Shown here piece after piece: positions 9,158 through 18,282 of a DNA stretch of 64,000 nucleotides (positions are counted from its first letter, which is position 1; each line of letters starts with the position of its first letter). This stretch comes from Rugosibacter aromaticivorans (lineage in GTDB: Bacteria > Pseudomonadota > Gammaproteobacteria > Burkholderiales > Rhodocyclaceae): NCBI RefSeq assembly GCF_000934545.1, contig NZ_CP010554.1, forward strand, positions 1,178,001 to 1,242,000, read 5' to 3'. The notes under the pieces are model-generated. The model did no database searches and was not told where the DNA came from. It saw only the letters and a program-made list of their open reading frames with translations. A program made the position numbers and the translations under genes.

Positions 9158-9678
9158 GCCAGATAGTCAGCCATGAGCGAATCCCAATGGCCTTGCGCAC
9201 GGAGAATCAAATCACAGACCTCACGAACCGCGCCTTTGCCCCCACCTTTACTGGCAACGTAGTCAACGCGACTAATGACTTCAGCATGAGCATCCGCCAC
9301 GGTGGCTGAAAAGCCGCAAGCACGAAGGACAGGCAGATCAACCACATCGTCGCCCATGTACCCCGCGCGCGTAAAGTCGAGCCCACGTTGCTCGATGAGT
9401 TTTTTCATCACGCCGCGTTTATCATCAATGTCCATATGCAGCGATTCGATGCCAAGGTTTTGGGCTCGAAGTTCGAGTGCGCGAGAGCGGCGGCCACTAA
9501 TAATGACCACCTCGATACCGACGCGCTGGAGCAGTCGAAGGCCGTGGCCATCAAGGCTGGAGAAGGCTTTCATTTCATCGCCTGCCGAGGTGAAATATAG
9601 CGTGCCATTAGTGAGCACGCCGTCGACATCGAACCCCATGAGGGCAATGTTGGCGGCTTTGTCTTGGGGAGTATTCAT
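9154..9678 (-). CDS. kdsC: 3-deoxy-D-manno-octulosonate 8-phosphate phosphatase
   Basis: 174 residues, HAD superfamily without a cap domain. Motif I MGFDVDGVLTNG gives the two catalytic aspartates near residue 14; IISGRRSRALELR and YMGDDVVDLPVLR are motifs II and IV. It removes phosphate from KDO-8-phosphate in the lipid A inner-core pathway. The start at 9678 was chosen because TGATG joins it to the kdsD stop by one base; a longer frame to 9726 lies inside kdsD. Confidence 0.95.
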   Translation of the reverse strand: MNTPQDKAANIALMGFDVDGVLTNGTLYFTSAGDEMKAFSSLDGHGLRLLQRVGIEVVIISGRRSRALELRAQNLGIESLHMDIDDKRGVMKKLIEQRGLDFTRAGYMGDDVVDLPVLRACGFSATVADAHAEVISRVDYVASKGGGKGAVREVCDLILRAQGHWDSLMADYLA

Positions 9679-10691
9679 CAGACCACTTTGGCGCGAAACA
9701 AATCGTGCATATTCAGTGCGCCGCAAAGTCTGCCTTGGTCATCGACAACAAGTAGCTGGTTTACCTTGTGCATTTCCATCATCTCCACCGCTTCTACCGC
9801 TAACCGGCGAGCCTCGATGCTGCGGGGGTTGGGCGTCATGACGTCGCTTACTGCAATAGTGCGTAAATCGCCCAGGCGCGCCATCGCGCGGCGTAAGTCG
9901 CCGTCGGTAAAAATACCCACGGGCGCGGCGTTGGCGTTAGTGCCAGTGCTGGCAGCATCCGCATACACCACGACCATGCCCATTCCCCCCTGAGTCATGG
10001 CGGAAAGTGCGATGGGTACAGGTTGCGCCATGATCACGCTGGGGACATTGGTTTGCATGACATCGCTCACATGGGTGAGCAGCTTGCGTCCCAGGGCACC
10101 GCCAGGGTGCGAGCGGGCAAAGTCTTCTTCGCCAAAACCGCGTGCATCTAACAGCGCGACCGCCAGCGCATCCCCCAGCGCCAGCGCAGCGGTTGTGCTG
10201 GCTGTGGGGGCTAGATTCAACGGGCAGGCTTCTTGGTCGACGCGGGCATCGAGGTGCACATCCGCCGCTTGGGCGAGTGAGGAGGCTGCATTGCCTGTGA
10301 TGGCGATAAGCCGCCCGCCAAGCCGCTTAACCAGTGGCACGATGGTGAGTAGTTCGTCATTCTCACCTGAGTTGGATAAAGCAACGAGCACATCACCATG
10401 GGTGATCATGCCCAGATCACCATGCACGGCTTCAGCGGCGTGCACAAAATAAGCTGGTGTGCCGGTACTGGCAAGCGTGGCGGCAATTTTGCGCGCCACG
10501 TGACCCGATTTACCTAGCCCACTGACAATCACTCGGCCATGGGTTTCGAGTATCAACGCAACTGCCGCCTTGAATTCATCACCCAAGCGAAGCGCCAGCG
10601 CCGCTACGGCGGCGGCTTCGATTTCCAGAACGCGGCGGCCCATGGCAAGGGCATGATTATTCCGGTCAGTGGCTGAGAGAGTTTGGTTCAT
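9678..10691 (-). CDS. kdsD: D-arabinose 5-phosphate isomerase
   Basis: 337 residues: an N-terminal SIS sugar-isomerase domain (GRVIVSGLGKSGHVARKIAAT near residue 50, VALSNSGENDELL) and two CBS domains in the last 130 residues (VMQTNVPSVIM and DVMTPNPRSIEA). It turns ribulose 5-phosphate into arabinose 5-phosphate, the first step towards KDO. ATG 10691 fits the family start; the frame extends 14 codons upstream without homology. It is the first gene of the minus operon and diverges from the Kef antiporter with a 63-base gap that must hold both promoters. Confidence 0.95.
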   Translation of the reverse strand: MNQTLSATDRNNHALAMGRRVLEIEAAAVAALALRLGDEFKAAVALILETHGRVIVSGLGKSGHVARKIAATLASTGTPAYFVHAAEAVHGDLGMITHGDVLVALSNSGENDELLTIVPLVKRLGGRLIAITGNAASSLAQAADVHLDARVDQEACPLNLAPTASTTAALALGDALAVALLDARGFGEEDFARSHPGGALGRKLLTHVSDVMQTNVPSVIMAQPVPIALSAMTQGGMGMVVVYADAASTGTNANAAPVGIFTDGDLRRAMARLGDLRTIAVSDVMTPNPRSIEARRLAVEAVEMMEMHKVNQLLVVDDQGRLCGALNMHDLFRAKVV

Positions 10692-10754
10692 GGGCGGGTG
10701 GCGTTTATGATAGTGGCAAATTATAACCACCACCCACCGACATTTTTCCCAGTG

Positions 10755-12734
10755 ATGACCGATACCTTGCCCCTTGTTTTATTGTTACTGGCTGCGGCGG
10801 TTGCGGTCGTTGCGCTCTTTCGTACGCTGGGCTTGCCGCCCATCATGGGTTATCTGCTCGTGGGCACAGTCATGGGGCCGCATGCGTTGGGGTGGGTGCC
10901 TGACACCTCGCAAACACGCCATCTGGCCGAGTTTGGCGTGGTGTTTCTGATGTTTTCCATTGGCTTGGAATTTTCGCTAGCGCGTTTGTATCGCATGAAG
11001 CGCATCGTTTTTGGCTTGGGTGCTGCCCAGGTTGTGGTGTCCACGCTAGTGGCCATGTTGCTGGCTCGGCTGCTGGGTGTACCGTGGCTCGCAGGGATTG
11101 CCTTGGGTGGCGCTTTGGCGATGTCATCCACGGCGATTTTGTCCAAACTGCTGGCAGATCGTGGTGAGCTGGATGCACCGCATGGTCGCGAAGTGATCGG
11201 CGTTTTACTGTTTCAGGATATCGCCGTGGTGCCTTTACTGGTGTTGATTCCCGCGTTGATGCAACCGGTGGAGGCCATGGCCCAAGCCCTGTTGCTGGCT
11301 GGCTTAAAAGCCGCCTTGCTGCTTGGCTTGGTGTTGTTTGTCGGGCAACGTGTGCTCTCCGCCTGGTTTTATCGCGTTGCACGCACCAAATCCAGCGAGT
11401 TATTCATGCTGAATGTGTTGCTGATTACCTTGGGCATGGCCTGGTTGACAGAGCAGGCAGGTTTATCCTTGGCCCTAGGGGCGTTTACCGCCGGTATGCT
11501 CATTGGCGAGACTGATTATCGCATTCAGGTCGCCGAAGACATCAAGCCATTTCGCGACGTGTTGTTAGGTTTGTTTTTTGTTTCTATCGGCATGCGCCTC
11601 GACTTGACGCAGCTCGCCAGTGAATGGCCCAAGGTGATCGGCCTTTTGGTCGCTTTGCTCGGTTTGAAGCTGGCGATTGTCGGCGGATTTTCGCGCTGGC
11701 TGGGTAGCTTGCCGGGCACGGCATTGCGTAGTGGATTGTGGTTATGTGCCGGTGGCGAGTTTGGTTTTGTCGTGCTCGCACGCAGTGGCGAAGTGGGTTT
11801 GCTCACGCCACTGCAATGGCAGCCTGTGCTGGCGGCGCTGGTGCTCTCCTTGTTGCTGGGGCCGTTGGTGGTGCAGTTTTCTGACCGTTTGGTGTTTCGT
11901 TTTGTGGCCTCTGAATGGCTGATGCGCTCGATGCAGCTCACCCAGATTGCCGCGCAATCGCTGACCACGGATAAGCATGCAATTCTTTGTGGGTTTGGAC
12001 GCACTGGCCAGCATCTGGCACGCTTTCTTGAAGTGGAAGGCATTTCGTTCATGGCGCTGGACCCCGACCCTGAACGAGTCCGTGCGGCAACCGCAGCAGG
12101 TGAAGCGGTGTCATGGGGCGATGGAACGCGCAAAGAGATGTTGCTCGCAGCAGGGTTGGCGCGGGCCAGTGTGGTCATCATCACCTTTGCCGATGTTGCC
12201 GCCGCGTTGCGTGTGATACATCGGGTGCGTGAATTGCGGCCAGAGGTGCCCATTGTCTCGCGTGCCCGCAACGAAGAGGACATGGAAAAACTCTACGCGG
12301 CAGGCGCGGCAGAAGTGGTGCCTGAGGCGTTAGAGTCCAGCGTCATGTTGGCCACCCATGCGCTGGCGCTTTCGGGCATTCCGATGCACAAAGTGATCAA
12401 GCGTCTGCGTGAAATGCGCGAACAGCACTATGCGCTGTTACGCGGTTTTTTTCATGGCGCGACGGATGTCAGTGATCAACTGACGGATGCCGATCAGCCG
12501 CGTCTGCATGCCGTGACCTTGACGCCTGGCGCATGGATCATTGGTCATTGCGTGGCTGATCTTGATCTCGAAAAAGTCGGCGTTGGTATTACGGCGATTC
12601 GACGCCGCTCTCAGCGTGGTTTGAAACCACAACCGTCGCTAGAGTTGATCGAAGGCGATGTGGTGGTGCTGCTGGGAACGGCGGCAGCGGTTGTGGCGGG
12701 CGAGGATGCCCTGCTGCGTGGCAAGCTGAAATGA
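10755..12734 (+). CDS. CPA2-family cation:proton antiporter with TrkA-N and TrkA-C domains (Kef-type)
   Basis: 659 residues. About 12 membrane helices fill the first 390 residues (for example GLPPIMGYLLVGTVMGPHAL and SLALGAFTAGMLIGE). A cytoplasmic TrkA-N NAD-binding domain begins with HAILCGFGRTGQHLARFLE near residue 415, and a TrkA-C domain fills the last 80. Proteins of this build export K+ or other cations against protons and are gated by nucleotides. ATG 10755 starts directly before the first helix; the longer frame from 10683 crosses into the kdsD promoter. A degenerate copy of the dispersed repeat lies in the TrkA-C part. Confidence 0.9.
   Translation: MTDTLPLVLLLLAAAVAVVALFRTLGLPPIMGYLLVGTVMGPHALGWVPDTSQTRHLAEFGVVFLMFSIGLEFSLARLYRMKRIVFGLGAAQVVVSTLVAMLLARLLGVPWLAGIALGGALAMSSTAILSKLLADRGELDAPHGREVIGVLLFQDIAVVPLLVLIPALMQPVEAMAQALLLAGLKAALLLGLVLFVGQRVLSAWFYRVARTKSSELFMLNVLLITLGMAWLTEQAGLSLALGAFTAGMLIGETDYRIQVAEDIKPFRDVLLGLFFVSIGMRLDLTQLASEWPKVIGLLVALLGLKLAIVGGFSRWLGSLPGTALRSGLWLCAGGEFGFVVLARSGEVGLLTPLQWQPVLAALVLSLLLGPLVVQFSDRLVFRFVASEWLMRSMQLTQIAAQSLTTDKHAILCGFGRTGQHLARFLEVEGISFMALDPDPERVRAATAAGEAVSWGDGTRKEMLLAAGLARASVVIITFADVAAALRVIHRVRELRPEVPIVSRARNEEDMEKLYAAGAAEVVPEALESSVMLATHALALSGIPMHKVIKRLREMREQHYALLRGFFHGATDVSDQLTDADQPRLHAVTLTPGAWIIGHCVADLDLEKVGVGITAIRRRSQRGLKPQPSLELIEGDVVVLLGTAAAVVAGEDALLRGKLK
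12571..12597 (+). repeat. Dispersed repeat copy 3 (degenerate, inside the Kef-type gene)
   Basis: AAAAAGTCGGCGTTGG then TATTACGGCG: one mismatch in the core. It encodes EKVGVGITAI in a TrkA-C domain, where a similar peptide can occur naturally, so this copy is the least certain of the + orientation set. Confidence 0.45.
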
Positions 12735-12759
12735 AAAGCCCGCCAAGGCGGGCTTTTTT
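12734..12759. terminator. Bidirectional terminator between the Kef-type and prepilin genes
   Basis: Stem AAAAGCCCGCC (12734-12744) / GGCGGGCTTTT (12747-12757) followed by more T; A-rich on the other side, so it can work on both strands. It separates two convergent genes. Confidence 0.88.
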
Positions 12760-12779
12760 AAAACCATGAGGCGTGCTTG

Positions 12780-13499
12780 TCAGAAGGCCTGGCAAACAGT
12801 GTACGAGTCGGCATCAGTGATTACATCCGAACATCCGGCAGGCGTTGTTCCATCGGCATTCTTGACGCAAGACGCTGTTTGTCCATTTGCCGTAGGCTTA
12901 CCCTTGGCTACCCGAACCGATCCGGTAAATGGCTGTCCATCATCGAGATTAACGTCCAGTTGCTTGGCAAATTTTCCGAGGATTCCCGAAGAGCAAAAAA
13001 CGTAACTGCCGGTCATCCCCGTGATGTAGGCCGGACTGGCGGACTGGATACCCATCAATCCGCCATCCGCGTTTCTAGGAATATAAAGGGGATCAGTTGT
13101 GTTGGCAGGTCCTGCTGCGAGATTGGCTATGCGAACCTGCCGCCAAAACATGAAAGTTTCCGATGTGGGGGCGGGAGTACCGTCGTGGCCATCCCACCAG
13201 TTGCCGGTGAGAGTCCCATTATTCAAACCGGAGGTACCAGCGGGCACCTGGCAGGTTGTTGTGGCGCAGTCTCCGCCAATGTGAGCATCGGCACCGCCAT
13301 CATCTCCCGGCAACGCCTTGAATTTGTCCTGGTAGCCATAAATGTAAAGGGGCACATTTCTAAAATCTGTGGCGAAATTTTTCACTTTTGCGCTGTTGAT
13401 CAGTTCCTGCCCCTTGAGCACGCCGCCGAGTAGCAGGCCGATGATGACCAGCACGATGGCGATTTCGACCAGGGTAAAGCCGGATTGTTTGCTACGCAT
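12780..13499 (-). CDS. Type IV prepilin-like protein (GFTLVE N-terminal methylation motif)
   Basis: 239 residues. A short basic leader MRSKQSG is followed by FTLVEIAIVLVIIGLLLGG, the prepilin peptidase cleavage and methylation signal plus the hydrophobic N-terminal helix (processing after Gly7, Glu at mature position 5). The rest is a Gly/Ala/Thr-rich globular domain with several Cys (CATTTC, VFCSSG, ASCVKN, AGCSDV, TVCQAF) that could form disulphides. It may be a pilin or pseudopilin of a type IV pilus, type II secretion or DNA-uptake system; none of the other machinery is nearby. An AAAGGAAAA ribosome site precedes ATG 13499. Confidence 0.87.
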   Translation of the reverse strand: MRSKQSGFTLVEIAIVLVIIGLLLGGVLKGQELINSAKVKNFATDFRNVPLYIYGYQDKFKALPGDDGGADAHIGGDCATTTCQVPAGTSGLNNGTLTGNWWDGHDGTPAPTSETFMFWRQVRIANLAAGPANTTDPLYIPRNADGGLMGIQSASPAYITGMTGSYVFCSSGILGKFAKQLDVNLDDGQPFTGSVRVAKGKPTANGQTASCVKNADGTTPAGCSDVITDADSYTVCQAF

Positions 13500-13540
13500 A
13501 GATTTTCCTTTGAGGTTAAGAAAAGTGGCACAAAATATAA

Positions 13541-13556
13541 AGCACGTAGCATGCCA
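13541..13556 (-). promoter_or_regulatory. Sigma54-like promoter of the prepilin gene
   Basis: On the minus strand TGGCAT-GCTAC-GTGCT matches the -24/-12 consensus TGGCAC-N5-TTGCA at TGGCA and TGC with correct spacing. Transcription would start about 30 bases before the ATG at 13499. Pilin genes are often sigma54-dependent, which supports but does not prove it. Confidence 0.5.
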
Positions 13557-13646
13557 GAAATTAAATATTATTTATATCAAATAGTTGTAAAATACTTCTC
13601 AATAGAACAGTTACCATTATGTTGAGTAATGAACACATCTGTCAAT

Positions 13647-15734
13647 TTATTTAACACGCATACCCGGTTGCGCGCCGCTGTCGGGAGAAAGCAGAAAGAG
13701 TCCGGGTGACTTTTCATCGGCGTCCGAGGCGGCCAGCACCATGCCTTCAGAGAGGCCGAATTTCATTTTGCGCGGTGCGAGGTTGGCCACCATGACGGTG
13801 AGCCGGCCTATAAGCTGTGTCGGGTCGTAAGCCGCCTTGATCCCGGCGAAGACGTTGCGCCTTTGTGCCGGGTTGCCGCCAAGATCCAGTGTCAGGCGAA
13901 TGAGTTTGTCAGCACCTTCGACCGGCTGCGCATCAGTGATGCGGGCGATGCGCAGGTCAATCTTGCTGAAATCATCAATGGTTATGGTTGGGGCAAACTC
14001 AGGGGTGGAGAGCGCCGTGCCGATGGGCGGTGTCGCTGTCGGTAGTTCGGGCGTTGTCATGGTTTCACGATTAACGGCGAGGAGTGCTTCAATCTGTTTT
14101 GGTTCGATACGCTGCATGAGGTGTTCATACGGGTTGATGAGATGCGATGGCGGCAGCAGGTGGTCGGCGTCGCTCCAGTGAAGCGGTGCAATGTTGAGAA
14201 ATTCTTCGGCACGTTGCGCGAGTTTGGGGAGTATGGGTTTGAGATACAGCGTGAGCAGGCGGAAGGCGTTGATCAGGGTTGTACACACCACGTGTAATTC
14301 GCGTTCTTTCCCCCCGTGTTTGGCTAATTTCCAGGGTTGATGATGATCAACATACTGGTTCACCTGATCGGCCAAGGCCATGATGCGGCGGGTGGCGCGG
14401 GCAAAATCGCGGGTTTCGTAATAGTGGGCAATGTCGTCGGCTGCAAGCGCGACATCAGGCAGGTAGGTGCGAAGACGTTCATGAAAATCTTCATCCAGCA
14501 ATTTGCCGGCAAAATGTTTCTCGATAAAACCAGCCGCGCGACTGGCGATGTTGATGTATTTGCCGATGAGATCGGAATTCACGCGGCTGACAAAATCATC
14601 CAGGTTCAGGTCAATGTCTTCCATCGAGCCATTGAGTTTGGCGGCAAAGTAGTAGCGCAGCCATTCCGGGTTGAGGCCTTGCGTCAGATAGGATTCGGCG
14701 GTGATAAAGGTGCCGCGCGATTTGCTCATCTTGGCGCCATCAACGGTGAGAAAACCGTGGGCAAACACTTGCGTGGGCGTGCGATAACCCGCGAATTCAA
14801 GTTCGGCGGGCCAGAACAAGGCGTGAAAATAAAGAATGTCTTTGCCGATGAAATGGTAGAGCTCGGCGGTTGATTCCCTGCCCCAGAATTCGTCGAAATC
14901 GAGTCCTTTTTTAGCACACAGATTACGGAATGAACCCATGTAGCCGATGGGCGCGTCGAGCCAGACGTAAAAATATTTGCCGGGCGCATCGGGAATCTCG
15001 AAGCCGAAATACGGTGCGTCGCGCGAGATGTCCCAGTCGGTGAGTTTGTTTTCTCCCGGGTGGCCCAGCCATTCTTGGAGCTTGTTGGTGGCCTCGATTT
15101 GCAACCGGCCTGTTTCGCTTGTCCAGCGGCGCAAAAAATCTTGGCAGCGCGGGTCGGAAAGTTTGAAAAAATAATGTTCGGATGAGCGTAATTCCGGCTT
15201 GGCGCCCGATATGGCCGAATACGGGTCTTTCAGCTCAGTGGGTGCGTAGGCTGCGCCGCACACTTCGCAGGAATCGCCATATTGGTCTTTCGCGCCGCAT
15301 TTTGGACACTCGCCCTTGATGAAGCGGTCGGGCAGAAACATCTGTTTGACCGGGTCGTAATGTTGCTCGATGGAGCGCACATCAATCAGGTCGGCGGTTT
15401 TGAGTTTCGCGTAGATTTCTTCCGCATAGAGGCGTGTCTCGTCCGAGTGCGTGCTGTAGTAATTATCAAACGCTACATGAAAGCCAGCAAAATCGCGGCT
15501 GTGTTCAGTATGCATACGGGCAATCAACTGTTCTGGCGTGATGCCCTCTTTTTCGGCGCGTAACATGATGGGCGTGCCGTGCGTGTCGTCAGCGCAGACA
15601 TACCAGCATTCGCGGCCGCGCAGTTTTTGCAGACGTACCCAGATATCGGTTTGCATATAGCCAACCAGATGGCCAAGGTGAATTGCACCGTTGGCGTAAG
15701 GCAGGGCGCTGGTGACGAGAATTTTGCGAGCCAT
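13647..15734 (-). CDS. metG: Methionyl-tRNA synthetase
   Basis: 695 residues. The class I signature HLGH is at residues 19-22 and KMSKS near residue 335. A four-cysteine zinc knuckle ([17 protein letters not shown]) lies near 143-159. The C-terminal about 110 residues ([41 protein letters not shown]) form the dimerising tRNA-binding domain. It charges tRNA-Met in the cytoplasm. It diverges from apbC, sharing a 181-base promoter region. Full length for the family. Confidence 0.98.
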   Translation of the reverse strand: MARKILVTSALPYANGAIHLGHLVGYMQTDIWVRLQKLRGRECWYVCADDTHGTPIMLRAEKEGITPEQLIARMHTEHSRDFAGFHVAFDNYYSTHSDETRLYAEEIYAKLKTADLIDVRSIEQHYDPVKQMFLPDRFIKGECPKCGAKDQYGDSCEVCGAAYAPTELKDPYSAISGAKPELRSSEHYFFKLSDPRCQDFLRRWTSETGRLQIEATNKLQEWLGHPGENKLTDWDISRDAPYFGFEIPDAPGKYFYVWLDAPIGYMGSFRNLCAKKGLDFDEFWGRESTAELYHFIGKDILYFHALFWPAELEFAGYRTPTQVFAHGFLTVDGAKMSKSRGTFITAESYLTQGLNPEWLRYYFAAKLNGSMEDIDLNLDDFVSRVNSDLIGKYINIASRAAGFIEKHFAGKLLDEDFHERLRTYLPDVALAADDIAHYYETRDFARATRRIMALADQVNQYVDHHQPWKLAKHGGKERELHVVCTTLINAFRLLTLYLKPILPKLAQRAEEFLNIAPLHWSDADHLLPPSHLINPYEHLMQRIEPKQIEALLAVNRETMTTPELPTATPPIGTALSTPEFAPTITIDDFSKIDLRIARITDAQPVEGADKLIRLTLDLGGNPAQRRNVFAGIKAAYDPTQLIGRLTVMVANLAPRKMKFGLSEGMVLAASDADEKSPGLFLLSPDSGAQPGMRVK

Positions 15735-15800
15735 GGCGTTATGTGAGTAAGGTGAGTAAGGTTCAGTTAGCCGCCGAGTTTAGCAAAGGCTTGGCTGCTC

Positions 15801-15832
15801 TTGGAAACAGTGCAGGCTTCACTCGGTATAAT
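15801..15832 (+). promoter_or_regulatory. Candidate sigma70 promoter of apbC
   Basis: Perfect TATAAT at 15827-15832 with a weak -35 (TTGGAA, 15801-15806) at a long 20-base spacing. It lies 84 bases before the apbC ATG in the metG/apbC divergent region. Confidence 0.45.
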
Positions 15833-15915
15833 GTGTCAGCATTAAATCAGTGAATAATTATCGAATCGCCAGAATCCATTGAACTTTACTTGGACTTACC
15901 CTCGCCTCTGCTGCT

Positions 15916-17016
15916 ATGACAATTTCCGCACAAATAACAGAACAAACGATTCAGGATGCATTAAGGATTGTGATTGACCCCAACACCGGCCGGGATTTTG
16001 TATCGAGCCGGTGTGTTAAAAATATTCGCGTCTCAGGCCCCGATGTCGCGCTGGATGTGGCGCTGGGTTACCCGGCTAAACGTCAGCTGGAATCCTTGCG
16101 TGCGCTAGTGGTTGCTGGCTTGCAAGGTATTCCTGGTATTGGCGAGATCACAGCCAATGCTTATTCAACCGTCGTTGCGCATGCGGTGCAGCGTGGTGTG
16201 AAATTGATACCCGGTGTAAAAAATATCATCGCCGTGGCCAGCGGCAAAGGCGGGGTGGGTAAGTCGACCACGGCTGTGAACCTTGCGCTGGCACTGATGA
16301 TGGAAGGCGCGACGGTAGGCATTCTGGATGCCGATATTTATGGGCCGTCGCTGCCGCAAATGCTCGGCATTCATGGCCAACCCGATGCCGTTGAAGGCCA
16401 GGGCATTTCGCCCATGATGGCGCATGGCATACAAGCCATGTCGATTGGTTTACTGATTGACCCCGAGCAGCCGATGGTATGGCGCGGCCCGATGGTGACT
16501 CAGGCACTCATGCAGCTACTCAATGAGACGCGCTGGCAGGAGGTGGATTATCTGATTATCGATATGCCCCCAGGCACTGGAGATATTCAACTGACACTGG
16601 CGCAACAGGTGCCGGTGACAGGGGCCGTTATTGTGACGACACCGCAGGATATTGCCCTGTTGGATGCCCGCAAAGGGCTTAAAATGTTTCAGAAGGTCGG
16701 CGTGCCGATCTTGGGCGTCGTCGAAAACATGAGCATCCATATTTGTTCGCAGTGCGGTCACGAAGAGCCTGTTTTTGGCATGGGTGGTGGCGACCGCATG
16801 GCAAAGGATTATGATATTGAACTGCTTGGCGCGTTACCACTGGATATCGCGATTCGCGAACAGACGGACTCTGGCAGGCCGACCGTTGTTGCTGAACCTG
16901 ATGGTCGTATCGCGGCGATTTATGCCACCATTGCCCGCCGGCTTGCGATAAAAATGGCTGAGCAAGCGCAAGATCAGACGAGTAAGTTTCCGAAAATCGT
17001 CATTCAGAACACATAA
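15916..17016 (+). CDS. apbC: Iron-sulfur cluster carrier ATPase (Mrp/ApbC)
   Basis: 366 residues: an N-terminal MIP18-like domain (1-90) and a ParA/MinD-like ATPase with the deviant Walker A GKGGVGKSTT near 110-119, IIDMPPGTGD, and a C-terminal Cys pair in ICSQCGHEE that can hold a bridging Fe-S cluster. It delivers Fe-S clusters to apoproteins in the cytoplasm. The metG-mrp neighbourhood is common in proteobacteria. A repeat copy begins right after the stop. Confidence 0.95.
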   Translation: MTISAQITEQTIQDALRIVIDPNTGRDFVSSRCVKNIRVSGPDVALDVALGYPAKRQLESLRALVVAGLQGIPGIGEITANAYSTVVAHAVQRGVKLIPGVKNIIAVASGKGGVGKSTTAVNLALALMMEGATVGILDADIYGPSLPQMLGIHGQPDAVEGQGISPMMAHGIQAMSIGLLIDPEQPMVWRGPMVTQALMQLLNETRWQEVDYLIIDMPPGTGDIQLTLAQQVPVTGAVIVTTPQDIALLDARKGLKMFQKVGVPILGVVENMSIHICSQCGHEEPVFGMGGGDRMAKDYDIELLGALPLDIAIREQTDSGRPTVVAEPDGRIAAIYATIARRLAIKMAEQAQDQTSKFPKIVIQNT

Positions 17017-17044
17017 AAAAAGTCGGCGCTGGTGATACGGCGCG
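17017..17044 (+). repeat. Dispersed repeat copy 4 (intergenic, after apbC)
   Basis: AAAAGTCGGCGCTGG then TGATACGGCGCG, starting at the apbC stop. It shows the internal direct repeat CGGCGC-N8-CGGCGC clearly. Taken as the type copy of the family. Confidence 0.93.
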
Positions 17045-17098
17045 GTTCGGCTGGATTGGTGTCAAACCCGTGCAAAGTGCGCAGCAAAAGGAGTGCTT

Positions 17099-17140
17099 AT
17101 GACAGTATGTAATTTATTTCAGGCGATAATGTCCCCATGA
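17099..17140 (+). CDS. 13-codon upstream ORF coupled to the next gene
   Basis: MTVCNLFQAIMSP then TGA. It has a strong ribosome site (AAAAGGAG, ending six bases before the ATG), while the longer gene downstream has none of its own. Its TGA overlaps the downstream ATG as ATGA (17137-17140), the usual form of translational coupling. It may be a leader peptide. Alternatively ATG 17137 is used alone. Nothing else can be said about function. Confidence 0.45.
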   Translation: MTVCNLFQAIMSP

Positions 17141-17904
17141 TGAATGAACAATCTATCCCGGAACAGCCTGTGGAACTCACTGAAAACGCAGTTGAAAAAT
17201 TAGCTGAATCGGTGGTTGAAAGCCCAGTTGAAATTCCGGTTAAAAGGTCGGTTAGAAAGCCGGTTGAAAAATCGGTTGCCCCCCCGATTGAAGCATCAAT
17301 GGAAGAAGCCTCGCTTGAAACCTCGATTGAAATGCCGATTGAAAAACTGGCTGATTCCCCGTTGTCTGAGGCAAGTGCTGCTGAACCCGCGCCTTTCGCA
17401 CCAGTGCTTTCCATACCGGACCCAGTGCCCGTTGCGCCTATTGCGCCTGTTGCACGGGCTATTCAGCCAGCAGAATTTAAGCCTGCTGTGCCGCCTATGC
17501 CGGATCCACGCCGCCGCTTACGCGAACTGCTAGCGATTCCTGATCGTGATCGCACCGATGCATTGTGGGATGAGTTAATTGAACTTGAGATCCAGCTTGC
17601 ACCAGGGAACCGAGTTCAATCGCCGAATGCTGATGCTAATGTAGGGCGCTATCAAAAGCCGAGTCGTTTTGCAGATACCGGGCGGCGCCCTGCGTCGTCA
17701 CCCAATGTAGGACGACATCACAGACCCAATGGAGCACATGGTGCCCACGGCGCACATGGTTCAGCAACAAACTCTGGCACTGGTGGTCCAGGCGTTCCCG
17801 GCGCAGTGGCACCCCATGGCGCAGGCGGTGCCGATGTGCCACGGCCTGCCAAGCGTTTCTTCAAAAAGCCCCGCCGGGGGCCGCGTTCACCTGATAAGGT
17901 TTAA
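17137..17904 (+). CDS. Uncharacterised low-complexity protein with a conserved-looking Arg-rich core
   Basis: 255 residues; I do not recognise a named family. Residues 1-85 are a Val/Glu/Pro-rich repeat with V at about every fourth position (VEKLAES, VESPVEIPV, VRKPVEKSV), probably extended or a loose coiled coil. Residues about 86-125 are Pro/Ala-rich. The only folded-looking part is about 126-163 (DPRRRLRELLAIPDRDR then DALWDELIELEIQLAPGNR). The tail is Gly/Ala/His-rich (GAHGAHGAHG) and ends in a basic patch (RFFKKPRRGPRSPDK), which suggests nucleic-acid or ribosome binding. No signal peptide or membrane span. It follows apbC and a coupled 13-codon ORF. Confidence 0.72.
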   Translation: MMNEQSIPEQPVELTENAVEKLAESVVESPVEIPVKRSVRKPVEKSVAPPIEASMEEASLETSIEMPIEKLADSPLSEASAAEPAPFAPVLSIPDPVPVAPIAPVARAIQPAEFKPAVPPMPDPRRRLRELLAIPDRDRTDALWDELIELEIQLAPGNRVQSPNADANVGRYQKPSRFADTGRRPASSPNVGRHHRPNGAHGAHGAHGSATNSGTGGPGVPGAVAPHGAGGADVPRPAKRFFKKPRRGPRSPDKV

Positions 17905-17913
17905 TTGCTTCAT

Positions 17914-17930
17914 CGCTATCGTTAGCGTTT
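17914..17930 (+). terminator. Weak hairpin after the low-complexity gene
   Basis: CGCTA / TAGCG with a TCGT loop followed by TTTGTT. The stem is only 5 bp, so this is a weak terminator at best. Confidence 0.35.
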
Positions 17931-17995
17931 GTTACGCCGTTTTTACGCATAGCGAACTAAAAGCTGACTCATAATTAACCCCGACTACTTAATCC

Positions 17996-18241
17996 ATGGA
18001 TCAGCTGAAAACACTGGAACCCCTGGGGTTCACGCTGCCTGGCCCGGCCTATATTTTCGGGGCAGTCCTGTTTAGTTTGATCGGCTGGGCTGCCTACCGC
18101 TATGGCAAAAAATCCTCTTTGACGCCATTCAAAGGGCTAGGCATCGCGCTAATGCTTTACCCCTATGCGATAACAGATACGCTTATGCTCTATGGCGTCG
18201 GTGTTGCGCTATGTTTTGGTCTGTATTGGTATCGTAAATAA
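17996..18241 (+). CDS. Small conserved membrane protein
   Basis: 81 residues with two predicted membrane helices (AYIFGAVLFSLIGWAAY, about 18-34, and GLGIALMLYPYAITD with LMLYGVGVALCFGLYW, about 47-78). The segment AAYRYGKKS and the tyrosine pattern match a small family found in many proteobacteria and sometimes labelled 'amino acid transport protein' without proof. Function unknown. It converges on bioA. Confidence 0.75.
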   Translation: MDQLKTLEPLGFTLPGPAYIFGAVLFSLIGWAAYRYGKKSSLTPFKGLGIALMLYPYAITDTLMLYGVGVALCFGLYWYRK

Positions 18242-18282
18242 ACGAGTCAAGGCAAGCTTGTGCTTATTTTCACGTTTGTCGT

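Noticed and set aside
10590..10612. GCCAGCGCCGCTACGGCGGC in kdsD
   Set aside because: Ala-rich coding sequence; lacks the AAAGTC end of the repeat.
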